DNA of 64,000 nt from Pseudomonas sp. VD-NE ins (GTDB taxonomy: Bacteria > Pseudomonadota > Gammaproteobacteria > Pseudomonadales > Pseudomonadaceae). Location: the NCBI RefSeq assembly GCF_031882575.1, contig NZ_CP134772.1, positions 2,685,001 to 2,749,000 on the forward strand, read 5' to 3'. A program made the position numbers and the translations under genes. Below are positions 32,112-42,536 of this stretch, in pieces (the stretch's first letter is position 1; every line of letters starts with the position of its first letter). The notes below the pieces were generated by a model that did no database searches, was not told the DNA's origin, and was given only the letters and a program-made list of their open reading frames with translations.

Positions 32112-34274
32112 ATGAACAGTCCTGTATCGCGTCGCGGTTTTCTCAAGGGCAGCGCCGTGTTGGGCGGCGGCTTGGTGGTGGCGTTTGTCGTCCCCGGCGG
32201 CCACAGGTTTGCCTATGCAGCCGAGAATGAAGGCAAGGTGTTTGCGCCAAATGCGTTCTTGCGGATTGCGGCAGACAACAGCGTCACCGTGTTGCTTGGG
32301 CATTCGGAAATGGGCCAGGGCATCTGGACCGGCCTGACCATGTTGATTGCCGAAGAGCTGGATGCCGACTGGTCGAAGATCCGCGTTGAACATTCGCCAG
32401 CGTCGGCGGCGGATTACGGCATGCCGGGGTTTGGCGGCATGCAGATTACCGGTGGCTCGACGTCGACGTGGATGGAGTTTGACCGTTACCGACTGGCGGG
32501 TGCGACGGCGCGGCAGATGCTGGTAGAGGCGGCGGCCAAACGCTTTGAAGTGGCGCCATCGGCGATTCGCACCGAATCGGGTGTGGTGATCGCTGGCGAC
32601 AAGCGCGCGACTTACGGCGAGCTGGCAGATGCCGCCGGACAACTGCCGGTGCCGGATCCGAAATCGATCACCTTCAAGGAAGCCAAGGACTGGAAGGTCA
32701 TCGGCAAACCGACCAAACGCCTCGACACGCCGGAGAAAATCACCGGTCGCGCCAAGTTCGGCATGGATGTGCAGTTTGAAGGCTTGATGACGGCGATGGT
32801 CGCGCGCCCACCGGTATTCGGTGCCAGCGTTAAATCCTTCGAAGGTGCTGAAGCGCTGGCGGTGCCGGGCGTGCACAAAGTGCTGCAAGTGCCGACCGGT
32901 GTCGCGGTGATTGCCGATCATTATTGGGCGGCGAAGCTGGGGCGGGATGCGCTGAAGATAGATTGGGATCTGGGCCCGCATGCCGATCTGAGCAGTGAAA
33001 AGCTGCTGGAAAGTTTCCGCAAGCTGGCCACGACACAAGGCACTTCAGCCAGTCAGGCCGGGGATGCCAAAGGCAGTTTCGGCAAAGCCGCGAAGAAAAT
33101 CGACGTTGAATACAGCGTGCCTTATCTGGCTCACGCGCCGATGGAACCGCTCAACTGCACGGTGAAGATCAGCGCGGAAAAATGCGAGATCTGGACCGGC
33201 ACACAATTCCAGACGCTGGATCAAATGGTCGCCGGCAAGATCACCGGACTGAAACCGGAGCAAGTGGAAATCCACACCGAATTCCTTGGCGGCGGTTTTG
33301 GCCGTCGCGCCAACCCGACCTCAGACTTCGTCGCCGAAGCGGTGCAAGTGGCCAAAGCCGCCGCGCTGCCGGTGAAAACCGTGTGGTCGCGCGAAGACGA
33401 TATTCGCGGCGGTTACTACCGTTCGATGTTCCTGCATCAGGCGAAGATCGGTCTGGGCGCTGATGGTTTGCCGTCGAGCTGGCAACACGTGCTGGTCGGG
33501 CAGTCGATCATGACCGGCACGTTGATGGAAGCGATGATGGTCAAGAATGGCATCGACCCGACTTCGGTCGAAGGCGTGGCCGACAGCCCTTACGTCAAAG
33601 GCCTGGCCAATCATCAGGTCGATCTGCATTCGCCGCAGACCGGGATCAACGTGCTGTGGCTGCGCTCGGTGGGGCATAGCCACACTGCTTTCGTCATGGA
33701 ATCGCTGATCGATGAAATGGCCACGGCGGCGGGCAAGGATCCGGTCGAGTACCGACGAACGCTGCTCAAGGATCATCCTCGACATTTGGGTGTGCTCAAT
33801 CTGGCGGTGGAAAAGGCCAATTGGAAAGCTCCTCTGCCGGACGGCCATGCGCTGGGCGTGGCGGTACACGAGTCGTTCGGCAGTTATGTCGCGCAGGTCG
33901 CCGAGGTGTCGCAGGACAATCTGGCCATTCGCGTGCATCGCGTGGTTTGTGCGGTGGACTGCGGGATCGCGGTGAACCCGCAGAGCATCGCTGCGCAGAT
34001 GGAATCGTGCATCACTTTTGGGCTGGGCATGGCGCTGCACAGCAAGCTGACGCTCAAGGATGGCGCGGTCGTGCAGTCCAACTATCACGATTATCAGGTG
34101 CTGCGGCTCAACGAGATGCCGGTGGTGGAAGTGCACATCGTGCCCAGCAGCGACAAGCCCGGCGGCATCGGCGAGGCCGGTGTGCCGCCGACTGCGCCAG
34201 CCGTGGCCAACGCGGTGTTCGCCCTGACCGGGCAACGCCTGCGCGAGTTGCCGCTGCAACTGTCGGGGGTGTGA
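32112..34274 (+). CDS. molybdopterin-binding large subunit, IorB type, Tat-exported
   Basis: A 720-residue aldehyde oxidase/xanthine dehydrogenase-type subunit. The N-terminus (SRRGFLKGSAVLGGGLVVAF) is a twin-arginine signal, so the folded complex is exported to the periplasm, carrying IorA along. VLLGHSEMGQGIWTGL, EFLGGGFGRRAN and GGIGEAGVPPTAPA (with the conserved active-site Glu near the end) are the molybdopterin-binding motifs. It hydroxylates an aldehyde or N-heterocycle; the substrate is not evident. Second gene of a three-gene operon with IorA and a dihaem cytochrome. Confidence 0.9.
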   Translation: MNSPVSRRGFLKGSAVLGGGLVVAFVVPGGHRFAYAAENEGKVFAPNAFLRIAADNSVTVLLGHSEMGQGIWTGLTMLIAEELDADWSKIRVEHSPASAADYGMPGFGGMQITGGSTSTWMEFDRYRLAGATARQMLVEAAAKRFEVAPSAIRTESGVVIAGDKRATYGELADAAGQLPVPDPKSITFKEAKDWKVIGKPTKRLDTPEKITGRAKFGMDVQFEGLMTAMVARPPVFGASVKSFEGAEALAVPGVHKVLQVPTGVAVIADHYWAAKLGRDALKIDWDLGPHADLSSEKLLESFRKLATTQGTSASQAGDAKGSFGKAAKKIDVEYSVPYLAHAPMEPLNCTVKISAEKCEIWTGTQFQTLDQMVAGKITGLKPEQVEIHTEFLGGGFGRRANPTSDFVAEAVQVAKAAALPVKTVWSREDDIRGGYYRSMFLHQAKIGLGADGLPSSWQHVLVGQSIMTGTLMEAMMVKNGIDPTSVEGVADSPYVKGLANHQVDLHSPQTGINVLWLRSVGHSHTAFVMESLIDEMATAAGKDPVEYRRTLLKDHPRHLGVLNLAVEKANWKAPLPDGHALGVAVHESFGSYVAQVAEVSQDNLAIRVHRVVCAVDCGIAVNPQSIAAQMESCITFGLGMALHSKLTLKDGAVVQSNYHDYQVLRLNEMPVVEVHIVPSSDKPGGIGEAGVPPTAPAVANAVFALTGQRLRELPLQLSGV

Positions 34275-34275
34275 G

Positions 34276-34854
34276 ATGAAACGACATCTAGTGTTGGGCA
34301 CGGTGATTTTGCTGGGGCTGGGCGGTTATGCCTCGGATCTGTTTGCCGATGATCAGGAGGCGCTGAAGGCCTTCACCACGGTGCAGAAAGTCTTCCAGAG
34401 TCCGCGCTGTCAGAACTGCCACATTCCCGGTGATTCGCCGTTGCAGTTCGACGCCGGCATCCCCCACGCCATGAACGTGGTACGCGGCATGGACGGCAAG
34501 GGTGCCGCCGGTTTGCCCTGTGCAACCTGCCACGCAGAAAACAATCCGCCGGCCAGTTACGGCCCGCATGCGCCGCCGGGGGCGCCGCACTGGAGCCTGC
34601 CACCGGCGGCGCACAAAATGGCCTGGATCGGCCTGCCACCGGACAAGCTCTGCGCGATGATCAAGGACCGTTCGAGCAATGGTGACCGCGACTTTGCCGC
34701 GCTGATCAAACACGTCAGCGAAGATAAATTGGTGCTGTGGGGCTGGAATCCCGGGGCAGGGCGTGCGCCCGTGCCGGTGCCGCACGATATTTTTGTCGCG
34801 CAATTCAAGCTCTGGGCCGATGCGGGCGGGCCATGCCCTGTGGCGCAAATGTGA
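34276..34854 (+). CDS. periplasmic dihaem cytochrome c, partner of the IorAB-type enzyme
   Basis: A 192-residue secreted protein. The signal peptide MKRHLVLGTVILLGLGGYAS is followed by two haem-binding motifs, CQNCH (45-49) and CATCH (82-86). The rest has few features, with a Pro-rich middle and a C-terminal WADAGGPCP. The start lies one base after the IorB-type stop, so it is translationally coupled. It most likely takes electrons from the Fe-S subunit and passes them to the respiratory chain, replacing the missing FAD subunit. Confidence 0.85.
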   Translation: MKRHLVLGTVILLGLGGYASDLFADDQEALKAFTTVQKVFQSPRCQNCHIPGDSPLQFDAGIPHAMNVVRGMDGKGAAGLPCATCHAENNPPASYGPHAPPGAPHWSLPPAAHKMAWIGLPPDKLCAMIKDRSSNGDRDFAALIKHVSEDKLVLWGWNPGAGRAPVPVPHDIFVAQFKLWADAGGPCPVAQM

Positions 34855-34909
34855 GCCATTGCCAAATTAGCGCTACGCTTGAAAGCATTGTTGCCAATGG
34901 AGTGTGCTG

Positions 34910-35875
34910 ATGCTGGTTCCAGGAAAACCCGCGAATGAAACGGCGCGAGTTCAAGCGCTGCACGGTCTCGAACTGCTCGATTCCGCCCCTGAAGAGCGTT
35001 TCGACCGACTGACACGGTTGGCCAAACGCCTGTTCAATGTGCCGATTGCACTGGTCACGCTGGTCGACAGCAATCGGCAGTGGTTCAAGTCGTGCGTGGG
35101 GCTTGATGTCAGCGAGACGTCGAGGGATGTCTCGTTCTGCGGCCACGCGATTCTTAACGACGGCCTGCTGTTGGTGCCGGACGCCCGCGAGGATGTGCGC
35201 TTCCATGACAATCCGCTGGTGACTGGCGCGCCGAACATTCGCTTCTACGCCGGTTACCCGCTGACTGTGCCCAATGGCAACAAAATGGGCACGCTGTGCC
35301 TGATCGACACCAAGCCTCGCGACCTCGACGAGGAAGAACGTGCGTTGTTGCGTGATCTGGCGGAAATGGCCGAGCAAGAGTTGGCCGCTGTGCAGATCGC
35401 GAGCATGGATGAATTGACCTTGCTGTCCAATCGCCGTGGTTTCAAGCAGTTGGCGCAGCATGGATTGGACGCCTGCGCGCGGCTGGCACGACCAGCGACC
35501 TTGCTGTTTTTTGATCTTGATGACTTCAAGCAGATCAACGATCTGTATGGGCATGCCGAGGGTGACAGTGCGCTGAAGACTTTTGCCGACGTGCTGCGTA
35601 TCGCCTTTCGCGAAAGTGACGTGGTCGGGCGGTTGGGCGGGGATGAGTTTGTGGCGTTGCTGACCGGTTCCAGCCATATCGAAACCACAGCGATCATGGC
35701 GCGGCTCAAGGATATCCTTGAAGAGCGTAACGCCACGTTGCACCGGGGCTATGCGATTCGCTTCAGCGTGGGTCAGATCGAATATGACGCCAAGCGCCAT
35801 GAGACCGTGGACAGGCTGTTGGCGGATGCCGATGGCGCGATGTATGCGCACAAGCAGGCCTTGAAGCGTTGTTAG
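34910..35875 (+). CDS. diguanylate cyclase with N-terminal GAF domain
   Basis: A 321-residue soluble enzyme. Residues about 20-150 are a GAF domain (PIALVTLVDSNRQWFKSCVGL, VSFCGHAILND, FYAGYPLTVPNGNKMGTLCLID). Residues about 160-320 are a GGDEF domain with the active-site motif GGDEF at 243-247 and an inhibitory I-site RESD five residues before it. It should make cyclic di-GMP and be feedback-inhibited. ATG 34910 was chosen because GGAG lies 7 bases upstream; GTG 34904 is too close to it. The GAF signal is unknown. It is followed by two REPINs. Confidence 0.92.
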   Translation: MLVPGKPANETARVQALHGLELLDSAPEERFDRLTRLAKRLFNVPIALVTLVDSNRQWFKSCVGLDVSETSRDVSFCGHAILNDGLLLVPDAREDVRFHDNPLVTGAPNIRFYAGYPLTVPNGNKMGTLCLIDTKPRDLDEEERALLRDLAEMAEQELAAVQIASMDELTLLSNRRGFKQLAQHGLDACARLARPATLLFFDLDDFKQINDLYGHAEGDSALKTFADVLRIAFRESDVVGRLGGDEFVALLTGSSHIETTAIMARLKDILEERNATLHRGYAIRFSVGQIEYDAKRHETVDRLLADADGAMYAHKQALKRC

Positions 35876-35883
35876 CGAATGCA

Positions 35884-35972
35884 CCGAGTGAGTCTGCTCG
35901 CGATAGCGTCCGCACATTCAACATCTTCATCGGCTGACCCACCGCCATCGCGAGCAGGCTCACTCCTACAGG
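35884..35972. repeat. degenerate REPIN (GAGTGAG(T/C)CTGCTCGCG variant)
   Basis: The left half, CCGAGTGAGTCTGCTCGCGA, and the right half, TCGCGAGCAGGCTCACTCC, are inverted around about 45 bp. Mismatches relative to the other REPINs mark it as an older or variant copy. It is followed 42 bp later by a second, well-preserved copy. Confidence 0.85.
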
Positions 35973-36013
35973 TACCTTCGGTGTTCACAAAGTCCCGGTT
36001 CACCACAAAGCCA

Positions 36014-36104
36014 TGTGGGAGCGAGCCTGCTCGCGAAAGCGGTGGGTCAGGCAATGAACAGGTGACTGAATGGACGCTATCGCGAGCAGGCTCGCTCCCA
36101 CAGG
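36014..36104. repeat. REPIN (GTGGGAGCGAGCCTGCTCGCG class)
   Basis: TGTGGGAGCGAGCCTGCTCG and its complement at the right end. It lies between the diguanylate cyclase gene and the fabI terminator, in tandem with the element at 35884. Confidence 0.92.
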
Positions 36105-36122
36105 GGACAGTGTTGCAGGCAT

Positions 36123-36153
36123 AAAAAAACCCGCCTGAAAAGGCGGGTTTTTT
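36123..36153. terminator. bidirectional intrinsic terminator (fabI)
   Basis: A run of A, then ACCCGCCT GAAA AGGCGGGT, then a run of T. The 8-bp stem with poly-A and poly-T flanks works in both directions. It ends fabI on the minus strand 17 bp after its stop. Confidence 0.9.
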
Positions 36154-36169
36154 ATTGGCTAGGCGAAGA

Positions 36170-36964
36170 TCACTCTTCGATGTTGCCCATGGCGGTGGTG
36201 TTGAAGCCGCCGTCGACGTACATGATTTCACCGCTGATGCCCGACGCCAGGTCGGAGCACAGGAAGGCGCCGGCGTTGCCGACTTCGTCGATGGTGACGT
36301 TGCGACGCAGCGGGGTTTGCGCTTCGTTGGCGGCCAGCATCTTGCGGAAGTTCTTGATGCCCGACGCTGCCAGGGTACGGATCGGACCAGCCGATACGCA
36401 GTTGACGCGGGTGCCGTCCGGGCCCAGGGAGCCGGCCAGGTAACGTACGCCAGCTTCCAGCGAAGCCTTGGCCATGCCCATCACGTTGTAGTTAGGCATG
36501 GTGCGCTCGGCGCCCAGGTACGACAGGGTCAACAGGCTGCCGTTGCGGCCTTTCATCATTTCGCGACCGGCTTTGGCCAAGGCCACGAAGCTGTAGGCGC
36601 TGATGTCGTGAGCGATGCGGAAACCGTCACGGGTGGTGGCTTCGGTGAAGTCGCCGTCCAGTTGGTCGCCCGGGGCGAAACCAACGGAGTGGACGATGCA
36701 GTCCAGGCCGTCCCACTTCTTGCTCAGTGCTTCGAAGACCTTGGCGATTTCTTCATCGCTGGCCACGTCGCACGGGAAGCACAGCTCAGGGCTCGAACCC
36801 CAGCCTTGAGCGAATTCTTCAACACGACCTTTCAGTTTGTCGTTCTGATAAGTGAAGGCAAGCTCAGCGCCCTCGCGATGCATGGCGGCAGCGATGCCGG
36901 ATGCGATGGACAGCTTGCTGGCGACACCGACGATCAGTACGCGCTTACCGGCGAGAAAACCCAT
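36170..36964 (-). CDS. fabI: enoyl-[acyl-carrier-protein] reductase (NADH)
   Basis: A 264-residue SDR enzyme of fatty-acid synthesis that reduces enoyl-[23 protein letters not shown] is the FabI-type nucleotide site, [11 protein letters not shown] follows, and the catalytic Tyr-x6-Lys is Y159/K166 (NYNVMGMAK). ATG 36964 has GAGGAG 6 bases upstream; a longer frame runs into the intergenic region and the end of the ABC operon. It lies 19 bp after the peptide ABC operon, so read-through from that operon is possible. It is the usual target of triclosan. Confidence 0.96.
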   Translation of the reverse strand: MGFLAGKRVLIVGVASKLSIASGIAAAMHREGAELAFTYQNDKLKGRVEEFAQGWGSSPELCFPCDVASDEEIAKVFEALSKKWDGLDCIVHSVGFAPGDQLDGDFTEATTRDGFRIAHDISAYSFVALAKAGREMMKGRNGSLLTLSYLGAERTMPNYNVMGMAKASLEAGVRYLAGSLGPDGTRVNCVSAGPIRTLAASGIKNFRKMLAANEAQTPLRRNVTIDEVGNAGAFLCSDLASGISGEIMYVDGGFNTTAMGNIEE

Positions 36965-36983
36965 GTGTTGCTCCTCTTTCAGG

Positions 36984-38594
36984 TTATTGCGCAGTGGCTG
37001 GTGCCAAAAAAGCGGCTTCCAGCAACTGCTGTGTATACGGATGTTGGGGGGCGGCAAAAATACTTTGCGCGTCTCCCTGTTCGACCACTTGGCCATGCTT
37101 GACCACCATCAACTGGTGGCTCAGCGCTTTGACGACAGCCAGGTCATGGCTGATAAACAAATACGTCAGGTTGTACTTGGCTTGCAGTGAACGCAACAGC
37201 TCCACCACTTGCCGCTGCACCGTCCGGTCGAGCGCGGATGTCGGCTCGTCCAGCAGGATCAGCGCCGGTTTCAGCACCAAGGCCCGGGCAATGGCGATTC
37301 GTTGCCGTTGCCCACCGGAAAACTCGTGGGGGTAGCGGTGCCGGGTTTCCGGATCCAGACCTACCTCCTTCAATGCTGCAATAATCGCCGCTTCCTGTTC
37401 GGTCGCGGTGCCCATCTTGTGAATCCGCAGGCCTTCGCCAACGATATCGCTGACACACATGCGCGGGCTCAGGCTGCCAAACGGATCCTGAAACACCACC
37501 TGCATCTCCCGACGCAACGGGCGAACCTCGTTCTGCGTCAGGCAGTCTAGCTGCTTGCCTTCAAAACGGATCGCGCCTTTGCTGCCGATCAGCCGCAAAA
37601 TCGCCAGACCCAGCGTGGATTTGCCGGAACCGCTTTCCCCCACAATCCCCAAGGTCTGACCCTGAGGCAGGCTGAAATTGATGCCGTCCACTGCCTTGAC
37701 GTGATCCACCGTGCGTTTGAGCAGGCCTTTCTTGATCGGGAACCAGACTTTCAGGTCCTCGACCTCAAGCAGCGGCGCGCCGATTTTATTGCTCGCCGGG
37801 CCTCCGCTGGGCTCCGCGCCGAGCAATTCCCGAGTGTACGGATGCTGCGGCGAACGGAACAGCTCTGCGCACGATGCCTGTTCGACGATGCAACCGCGCT
37901 GCATGACACATACGCGATGCGCAATTCTTCGCACCAGGTTCAAATCGTGACTGATCAGTAACAGCGACATGCCCAATCGGGCCTGTAATTCCTTGAGCAA
38001 ATCGAGGATTTTCAGCTGAACGGTCACGTCCAGCGCCGTGGTCGGCTCATCGGCAATCAGCAGTTCCGGCTCGTTGGCCAGGGCCATGGCGATCATCACC
38101 CGCTGACGCTGGCCGCCGGACAATTCGTGGGGCAGAGCCTTGAGGCGCTTGTGCGGCTCGGGGATGCCGACCATCTCCAGCAGCTCCAGCGTGCGTTTGG
38201 TCGCAACTTTGCCGGTCAGGCCCTTGTGGATGCCGAGGACTTCGTTGATCTGCTTCTCGATCGAGTGCAGCGGATTCAGCGAGGTCATCGGCTCCTGAAA
38301 AATCATTGCGATACGGTTGCCACGAATGTGGCGGATGGTCTTTTCGCTCAAACCCAGCAGGTTTTGCCCGGCATAGTTGATGCTGCCGGCCGGATGGCGG
38401 GCCATCGGATAGGGCAGCAAGCGCAGGATCGAATGCGCGGTCACCGATTTGCCCGAGCCGGATTCGCCGACCAGCGCCAGAGTTTCGCCACGCTTGATGT
38501 CGAAACTCACGCCTTCGACGACCCGGTGCACGCGCTCGCCGAAACCGAATTCGACGGCGAGGTCACGCACTTCGATCAGATTGTCCTGATTCAT
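36984..38594 (-). CDS. nppD: peptide ABC importer, double ATP-binding protein (YejF/NppD)
   Basis: A 536-residue fusion of two ABC ATPase domains. The first has [14 protein letters not shown] and [15 protein letters not shown]; the second, from about residue 275, has [14 protein letters not shown] and [15 protein letters not shown]. Each ends with the oligopeptide-transporter C-terminal signature ([29 protein letters not shown]). It is last in a five-gene operon equivalent to yejABEF and to NppA1A2BCD of P. aeruginosa, which imports peptidyl-nucleoside antibiotics and peptides. Confidence 0.9.
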   Translation of the reverse strand: MNQDNLIEVRDLAVEFGFGERVHRVVEGVSFDIKRGETLALVGESGSGKSVTAHSILRLLPYPMARHPAGSINYAGQNLLGLSEKTIRHIRGNRIAMIFQEPMTSLNPLHSIEKQINEVLGIHKGLTGKVATKRTLELLEMVGIPEPHKRLKALPHELSGGQRQRVMIAMALANEPELLIADEPTTALDVTVQLKILDLLKELQARLGMSLLLISHDLNLVRRIAHRVCVMQRGCIVEQASCAELFRSPQHPYTRELLGAEPSGGPASNKIGAPLLEVEDLKVWFPIKKGLLKRTVDHVKAVDGINFSLPQGQTLGIVGESGSGKSTLGLAILRLIGSKGAIRFEGKQLDCLTQNEVRPLRREMQVVFQDPFGSLSPRMCVSDIVGEGLRIHKMGTATEQEAAIIAALKEVGLDPETRHRYPHEFSGGQRQRIAIARALVLKPALILLDEPTSALDRTVQRQVVELLRSLQAKYNLTYLFISHDLAVVKALSHQLMVVKHGQVVEQGDAQSIFAAPQHPYTQQLLEAAFLAPATAQ

Positions 38595-38595
38595 T

Positions 38596-39615
38596 TCACT
38601 TCCTCGGGTCGAAGGCATCGCGAGCGGACTCGCCGATAAACACCAGCAAACTCAACATCAAGGCGAGCACGGCAAACGCGCTCATGCCCAGCCACGGCGC
38701 TTGCAGGTTGGATTTACCCTGGGCGACCAGTTCACCCAGCGACGGACTGCCGGCCGGCAAGCCGAAACCGAGGAAGTCCAAAGCGGTGAGAGTGCCGATG
38801 GCGCCGGTGAGGATGAACGGCATAAACGTCATGGTCGAGACCATCGCGTTGGGCAGGATGTGGCGGAACATGATCGCGCCGTTCTGCATGCCCAGCGCCC
38901 GCGCCGCGCGCACGTATTCAAGGTTACGGCCTCGGAGGAACTCGGCGCGCACCACGTCGACCAGGCTCATCCACGAGAACAGCAGCATGATCCCCAGCAG
39001 CCACCAGAAATTCGGCTGGACGAAACTGGCGAGAATGATCAGCAGATAAAGCACCGGCAAACCCGACCAGATCTCCAGAAAACGCTGTCCAGCCAGATCG
39101 ACCCAGCCACCATAGAAGCCCTGCAGCGCGCCGGCAATCACGCCGATGATCGAACTCAACACGGTCAGCGTCAGCGCGAACAGCACCGAAATGCGGAAAC
39201 CGTAAATCACCCGCGCCAGCACATCGCGGCCCTGATCATCAGTGCCCAAAAGGTTGTCCGCCGAGGGCGGCGCCGGGGCCGGGACTTTCAGGTCGTAGTT
39301 GATGCTCTGGTAGCTGTAGGGAATCGGCGCCCAAAGCACCCACGCATCCTTGGCCTTGAGCAGTTCGCGGATGTACGGGCTCTTGTAGTTGGCTTCAAGT
39401 GGGAATTCGCCGCCGAAGGTGGTTTCCGGGTAACGCTTGATCGCCGGGAAGTACCAGTTGTTGTCGTAATGCACCACCAACGGTTTGTCGTTGGCGATCA
39501 GCTCGGCGCCGAGGCTCAGGCCGAACAGGATCAGAAACAGCCACAGCGACCACCAGCCACGCTTGTTGGCTTTGAACAGTTCGAAGCGGCGGCGGTTGAG
39601 AGGGGACAGGTTCAT
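38596..39615 (-). CDS. nppC: peptide ABC importer permease (YejE/NppC)
   Basis: A 339-residue inner-membrane permease of the oligopeptide DppC/YejE type. It has an N-terminal membrane anchor (GWWSLWLFLILFGLSLGAEL), a long periplasmic loop with NLLGTDDQGRDVLARVIYG, and the EAA loop EYVRAARALGMQNGAIMFRHILPN. The YejE-specific periplasmic insertion (WYFPAIKRYPETTFGGEFPL) is present. It starts 1 bp after yejB/nppB ends and stops 1 bp before the ATPase gene. Confidence 0.9.
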   Translation of the reverse strand: MNLSPLNRRRFELFKANKRGWWSLWLFLILFGLSLGAELIANDKPLVVHYDNNWYFPAIKRYPETTFGGEFPLEANYKSPYIRELLKAKDAWVLWAPIPYSYQSINYDLKVPAPAPPSADNLLGTDDQGRDVLARVIYGFRISVLFALTLTVLSSIIGVIAGALQGFYGGWVDLAGQRFLEIWSGLPVLYLLIILASFVQPNFWWLLGIMLLFSWMSLVDVVRAEFLRGRNLEYVRAARALGMQNGAIMFRHILPNAMVSTMTFMPFILTGAIGTLTALDFLGFGLPAGSPSLGELVAQGKSNLQAPWLGMSAFAVLALMLSLLVFIGESARDAFDPRK

Positions 39616-39616
39616 C

Positions 39617-40690
39617 TCAATGCTCCCGGCTTTCGAAGTCGATGCGCGGATCGACAAGGGTGTAGGTGAGGTCGCCGATCAGTTTCACCACCAGCCCGAG
39701 CAGAGTGAAGATGAACAGGGTGCCGAACACCACCGGGTAGTCGCGGTTGATCGCCGCTTCGAAACTCATCAGCCCGAGGCCGTCGAGGGAGAAGATCACT
39801 TCCACCAGCAAGGAGCCCGTGAAGAAGATGCCGATGAACGCCGACGGGAACCCGGCGATCACCAACAGCATGGCATTGCGGAACACGTGACCGTAGAGCA
39901 CGCGATGACGCGTCAGACCTTTGGCTTTGGCGGTGACCACGTACTGTTTGTTGATCTCATCGAGGAAGCTGTTTTTGGTCAGCAGGGTCATGGTCGCGAA
40001 GTTGCCGATCACCAGCGCCGTCACTGGAAGCGCCAAGTGCCAAAAGTAATCGAGGATCTTGCCGCCAAAACTCAGTTCATCGAAGTTGTTCGACGTCAGT
40101 CCGCGTAACGGGAACCAGTCGAGATAGCTGCCGCCGGCAAACACCACGATCAGCAAAATCGCAAAGAGGAACGCCGGGATCGCATAGCCGACGATGATTG
40201 CCGAACTGGTCCAGACGTCGAAATGGCTGCCGTGCCGCGTGGCCTTGGCGATCCCCAGCGGGATCGACACCAGGTACATGATCAGCGTGCTCCACAGCCC
40301 CAGCGAGATCGACACTGGCATCTTTTCCTTGATCAGGTCGATGACCTTGGCGTCGCGGAAAAAACTGTCGCCGAAATCCAGCTTCGCGTAGTTCTTGACC
40401 ATGATCCACAGACGTTCCGGGGCCGATTTGTCGAAGCCGTACATGTGCTCGATTTCCTTGATCAGCGCCGGGTCCAGACCTTGCGCGCCGCGATAGGACG
40501 AGCCAGCCACCGACACCTCGGCACCGCCGCCGGCAATCCGGCTGGTGGCGCCTTCGAAGCCTTCGAGCTTGGCGATCATCTGTTCCACCGGGCCACCGGG
40601 CGCGGCCTGAATGATCACGAAATTGATCAGCAAAATGCCGAACAGGGTCGGGATGATCAGCAGCAGTCGCCGAAAAATATACGCCAGCAT
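39617..40690 (-). CDS. nppB: peptide ABC importer permease (YejB/NppB)
   Basis: A 357-residue inner-membrane permease. The start [24 protein letters not shown] is the standard DppB/YejB anchor. The extra segment [20 protein letters not shown] is typical of YejB. The EAA loop is [23 protein letters not shown]. It lies 4 bp after the second binding-protein gene and forms the pore with the YejE-type partner. Confidence 0.9.
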   Translation of the reverse strand: MLAYIFRRLLLIIPTLFGILLINFVIIQAAPGGPVEQMIAKLEGFEGATSRIAGGGAEVSVAGSSYRGAQGLDPALIKEIEHMYGFDKSAPERLWIMVKNYAKLDFGDSFFRDAKVIDLIKEKMPVSISLGLWSTLIMYLVSIPLGIAKATRHGSHFDVWTSSAIIVGYAIPAFLFAILLIVVFAGGSYLDWFPLRGLTSNNFDELSFGGKILDYFWHLALPVTALVIGNFATMTLLTKNSFLDEINKQYVVTAKAKGLTRHRVLYGHVFRNAMLLVIAGFPSAFIGIFFTGSLLVEVIFSLDGLGLMSFEAAINRDYPVVFGTLFIFTLLGLVVKLIGDLTYTLVDPRIDFESREH

Positions 40691-40694
40691 CTGA

Positions 40695-42536
40695 TTACTC
40701 CGTGCCCACAGGGTCGGCTTGCAGTTTGGTTTCGACTTCTATCGCCGGTTTTGCGTCCGGCTTGACCCACCAGGTGTTAATCCCGATGTCGTATTTCGGC
40801 GAGACTTTCGGGTGACCGATGTGGTTCCAGTACGCCACGCGCCAGGTCTTGATGTGCCAATTGGGCACCACGTAGTAACCCCATTGCAGCACCCGATCCA
40901 GCGCCCGTGCGTGGGCCACCAGGCTTTTGCGCGAGTCGGCATTGATCAGGTTCTCGACCAGTTGATCGACAATCGGATCCTTCAAACCCATGGTGTTGCG
41001 GCTGCTCGGTTTGTCGGCGGCGGCGCTCATCCAGAATTCGCGTTGCTCGTTACCCGGCGAGTTGGACTGCGGGAAGCTGCCGACCATCATGTCGAAGTCC
41101 CGCGAACGCACGCGGTTGATGTACTGCGAAACGTCGACGCGGCGGATTACCAGATCGATGCCAAGGTCGCTGAGGTTGCGCTTGAACGGCAGCAGTACGC
41201 GTTCGAATTCGGTCTGTGCGAGCAGGAACTCGATCACCACCGGTTTGCCGGTGGCGTCGACCATTTTGTCGTCGACGATCTTCCAGCCGGCCTCTTGCAG
41301 CAGTTGATAGGCCTCGCGCTGCTGCGCGCGGATCATGCCGCTGGCATCGGTCTTCGGGTTTTCAAAGGCTTCGCTGAACACTTGCGCCGGCAGTTTGCTG
41401 CGGAACGGCTCGAGGATCGCCCGTTGATCGGCGTCGGGCAGTCCGGTGGCGGCCATTTCCGAGTTTTCGAAATAGCTGCGGGTGCGGAAGTAGGCACCGT
41501 TGAAGAGTTGTTTGTTGGTCCATTCGAAATCGAACAGCAGACCGAGCGCCTGACGCACCCGCACATCCTGAAACACCGGACGGCGCAGGTTGAAGACGAA
41601 GCCCTGCATGCCGGTCGGGTTGCTGTTGGCGATCTGTTCCTTGATCAAGCGACCTTCGGTAACCGCCGGGATATTGTAGGCGTTGGCCCAGTTCTTCGCG
41701 GTCATTTCCAGCCAGTAATCGAACTGCCCGGCCTTCAGCGCTTCGAGGGCGACGGTGTTGTCGCGGTAGTAATCGGTGGTCATCGTGTCGAAGTTGTAGA
41801 AACCACGGTTGACCGGCAGGTCCTTACCCCAGTAATCCTTGACCCGCTCGTAGCGCACCGAACGCCCGGCCTTCACTTCGGCGACCTTGTACGGGCCACT
41901 GCCCAGCGGGATTTCCAGGTTGCCTTTGGTGAAATCGCGATCGGCCCACCAGTGTTTGGGCAGTACCGGCAACTGGCCGAGGATCAGCGGCAGTTCGCGG
42001 TTATTGCTGTGTTTGAACTTGAAGAGCACTTTCAGCGGATCTTCGGCGATCACTTCGGAAACGTCGCTGTAGTAGCCGCGAAACAGTGGCGAACCTTCTT
42101 TGGTCAGGGTGTTGAAGCTGAACACCACGTCGTCGGCGCGTACCGGGTGGCCGTCGTGGAAGCGCGCTTCCGGGCGCAGGTAGAAACGCACCCAGCTGTT
42201 GTCCGGGGCTCTTTCGATCTGCCGGGCGATCAGGCCGTATTCGGTGAAGGGTTCGTCGAGGCTGTGCTTGGTCAGGGTGTCGTAGATCTGCCCGACGTCA
42301 TCGGCCGGCACGCCTTTGCTGATAAACGGGTTGAGGCTGTCGAAGCCGCCGAAACCGGCCTGACGGAAGATGCCGCCCTTGGGCGCATCAGGATTCACGT
42401 AATCGAAATGCTTGAAATCGGCCGGGTATTTCGGCGGCTCGTTGTACAGGGTCACGGCGTGTTGCGGGGCGGCAAAGGCCAGCCCGACGAACAGCAAACC
42501 GCTGGCCTGGACGAGCAGGGCGCGGATCGGTTTCAT
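40695..42536 (-). CDS. nppA2: peptide ABC importer periplasmic binding protein (YejA/NppA2)
   Basis: A 613-residue family 5 solute-binding protein. The Sec signal is [22 protein letters not shown]. The mature part has [29 protein letters not shown] and [22 protein letters not shown], as in YejA. ATG 42536 overlaps the TGA of the preceding, paralogous binding-protein gene. The two proteins align along their full length but differ at many positions, so the importer has two ligand receptors. Confidence 0.9.
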   Translation of the reverse strand: MKPIRALLVQASGLLFVGLAFAAPQHAVTLYNEPPKYPADFKHFDYVNPDAPKGGIFRQAGFGGFDSLNPFISKGVPADDVGQIYDTLTKHSLDEPFTEYGLIARQIERAPDNSWVRFYLRPEARFHDGHPVRADDVVFSFNTLTKEGSPLFRGYYSDVSEVIAEDPLKVLFKFKHSNNRELPLILGQLPVLPKHWWADRDFTKGNLEIPLGSGPYKVAEVKAGRSVRYERVKDYWGKDLPVNRGFYNFDTMTTDYYRDNTVALEALKAGQFDYWLEMTAKNWANAYNIPAVTEGRLIKEQIANSNPTGMQGFVFNLRRPVFQDVRVRQALGLLFDFEWTNKQLFNGAYFRTRSYFENSEMAATGLPDADQRAILEPFRSKLPAQVFSEAFENPKTDASGMIRAQQREAYQLLQEAGWKIVDDKMVDATGKPVVIEFLLAQTEFERVLLPFKRNLSDLGIDLVIRRVDVSQYINRVRSRDFDMMVGSFPQSNSPGNEQREFWMSAAADKPSSRNTMGLKDPIVDQLVENLINADSRKSLVAHARALDRVLQWGYYVVPNWHIKTWRVAYWNHIGHPKVSPKYDIGINTWWVKPDAKPAIEVETKLQADPVGTE

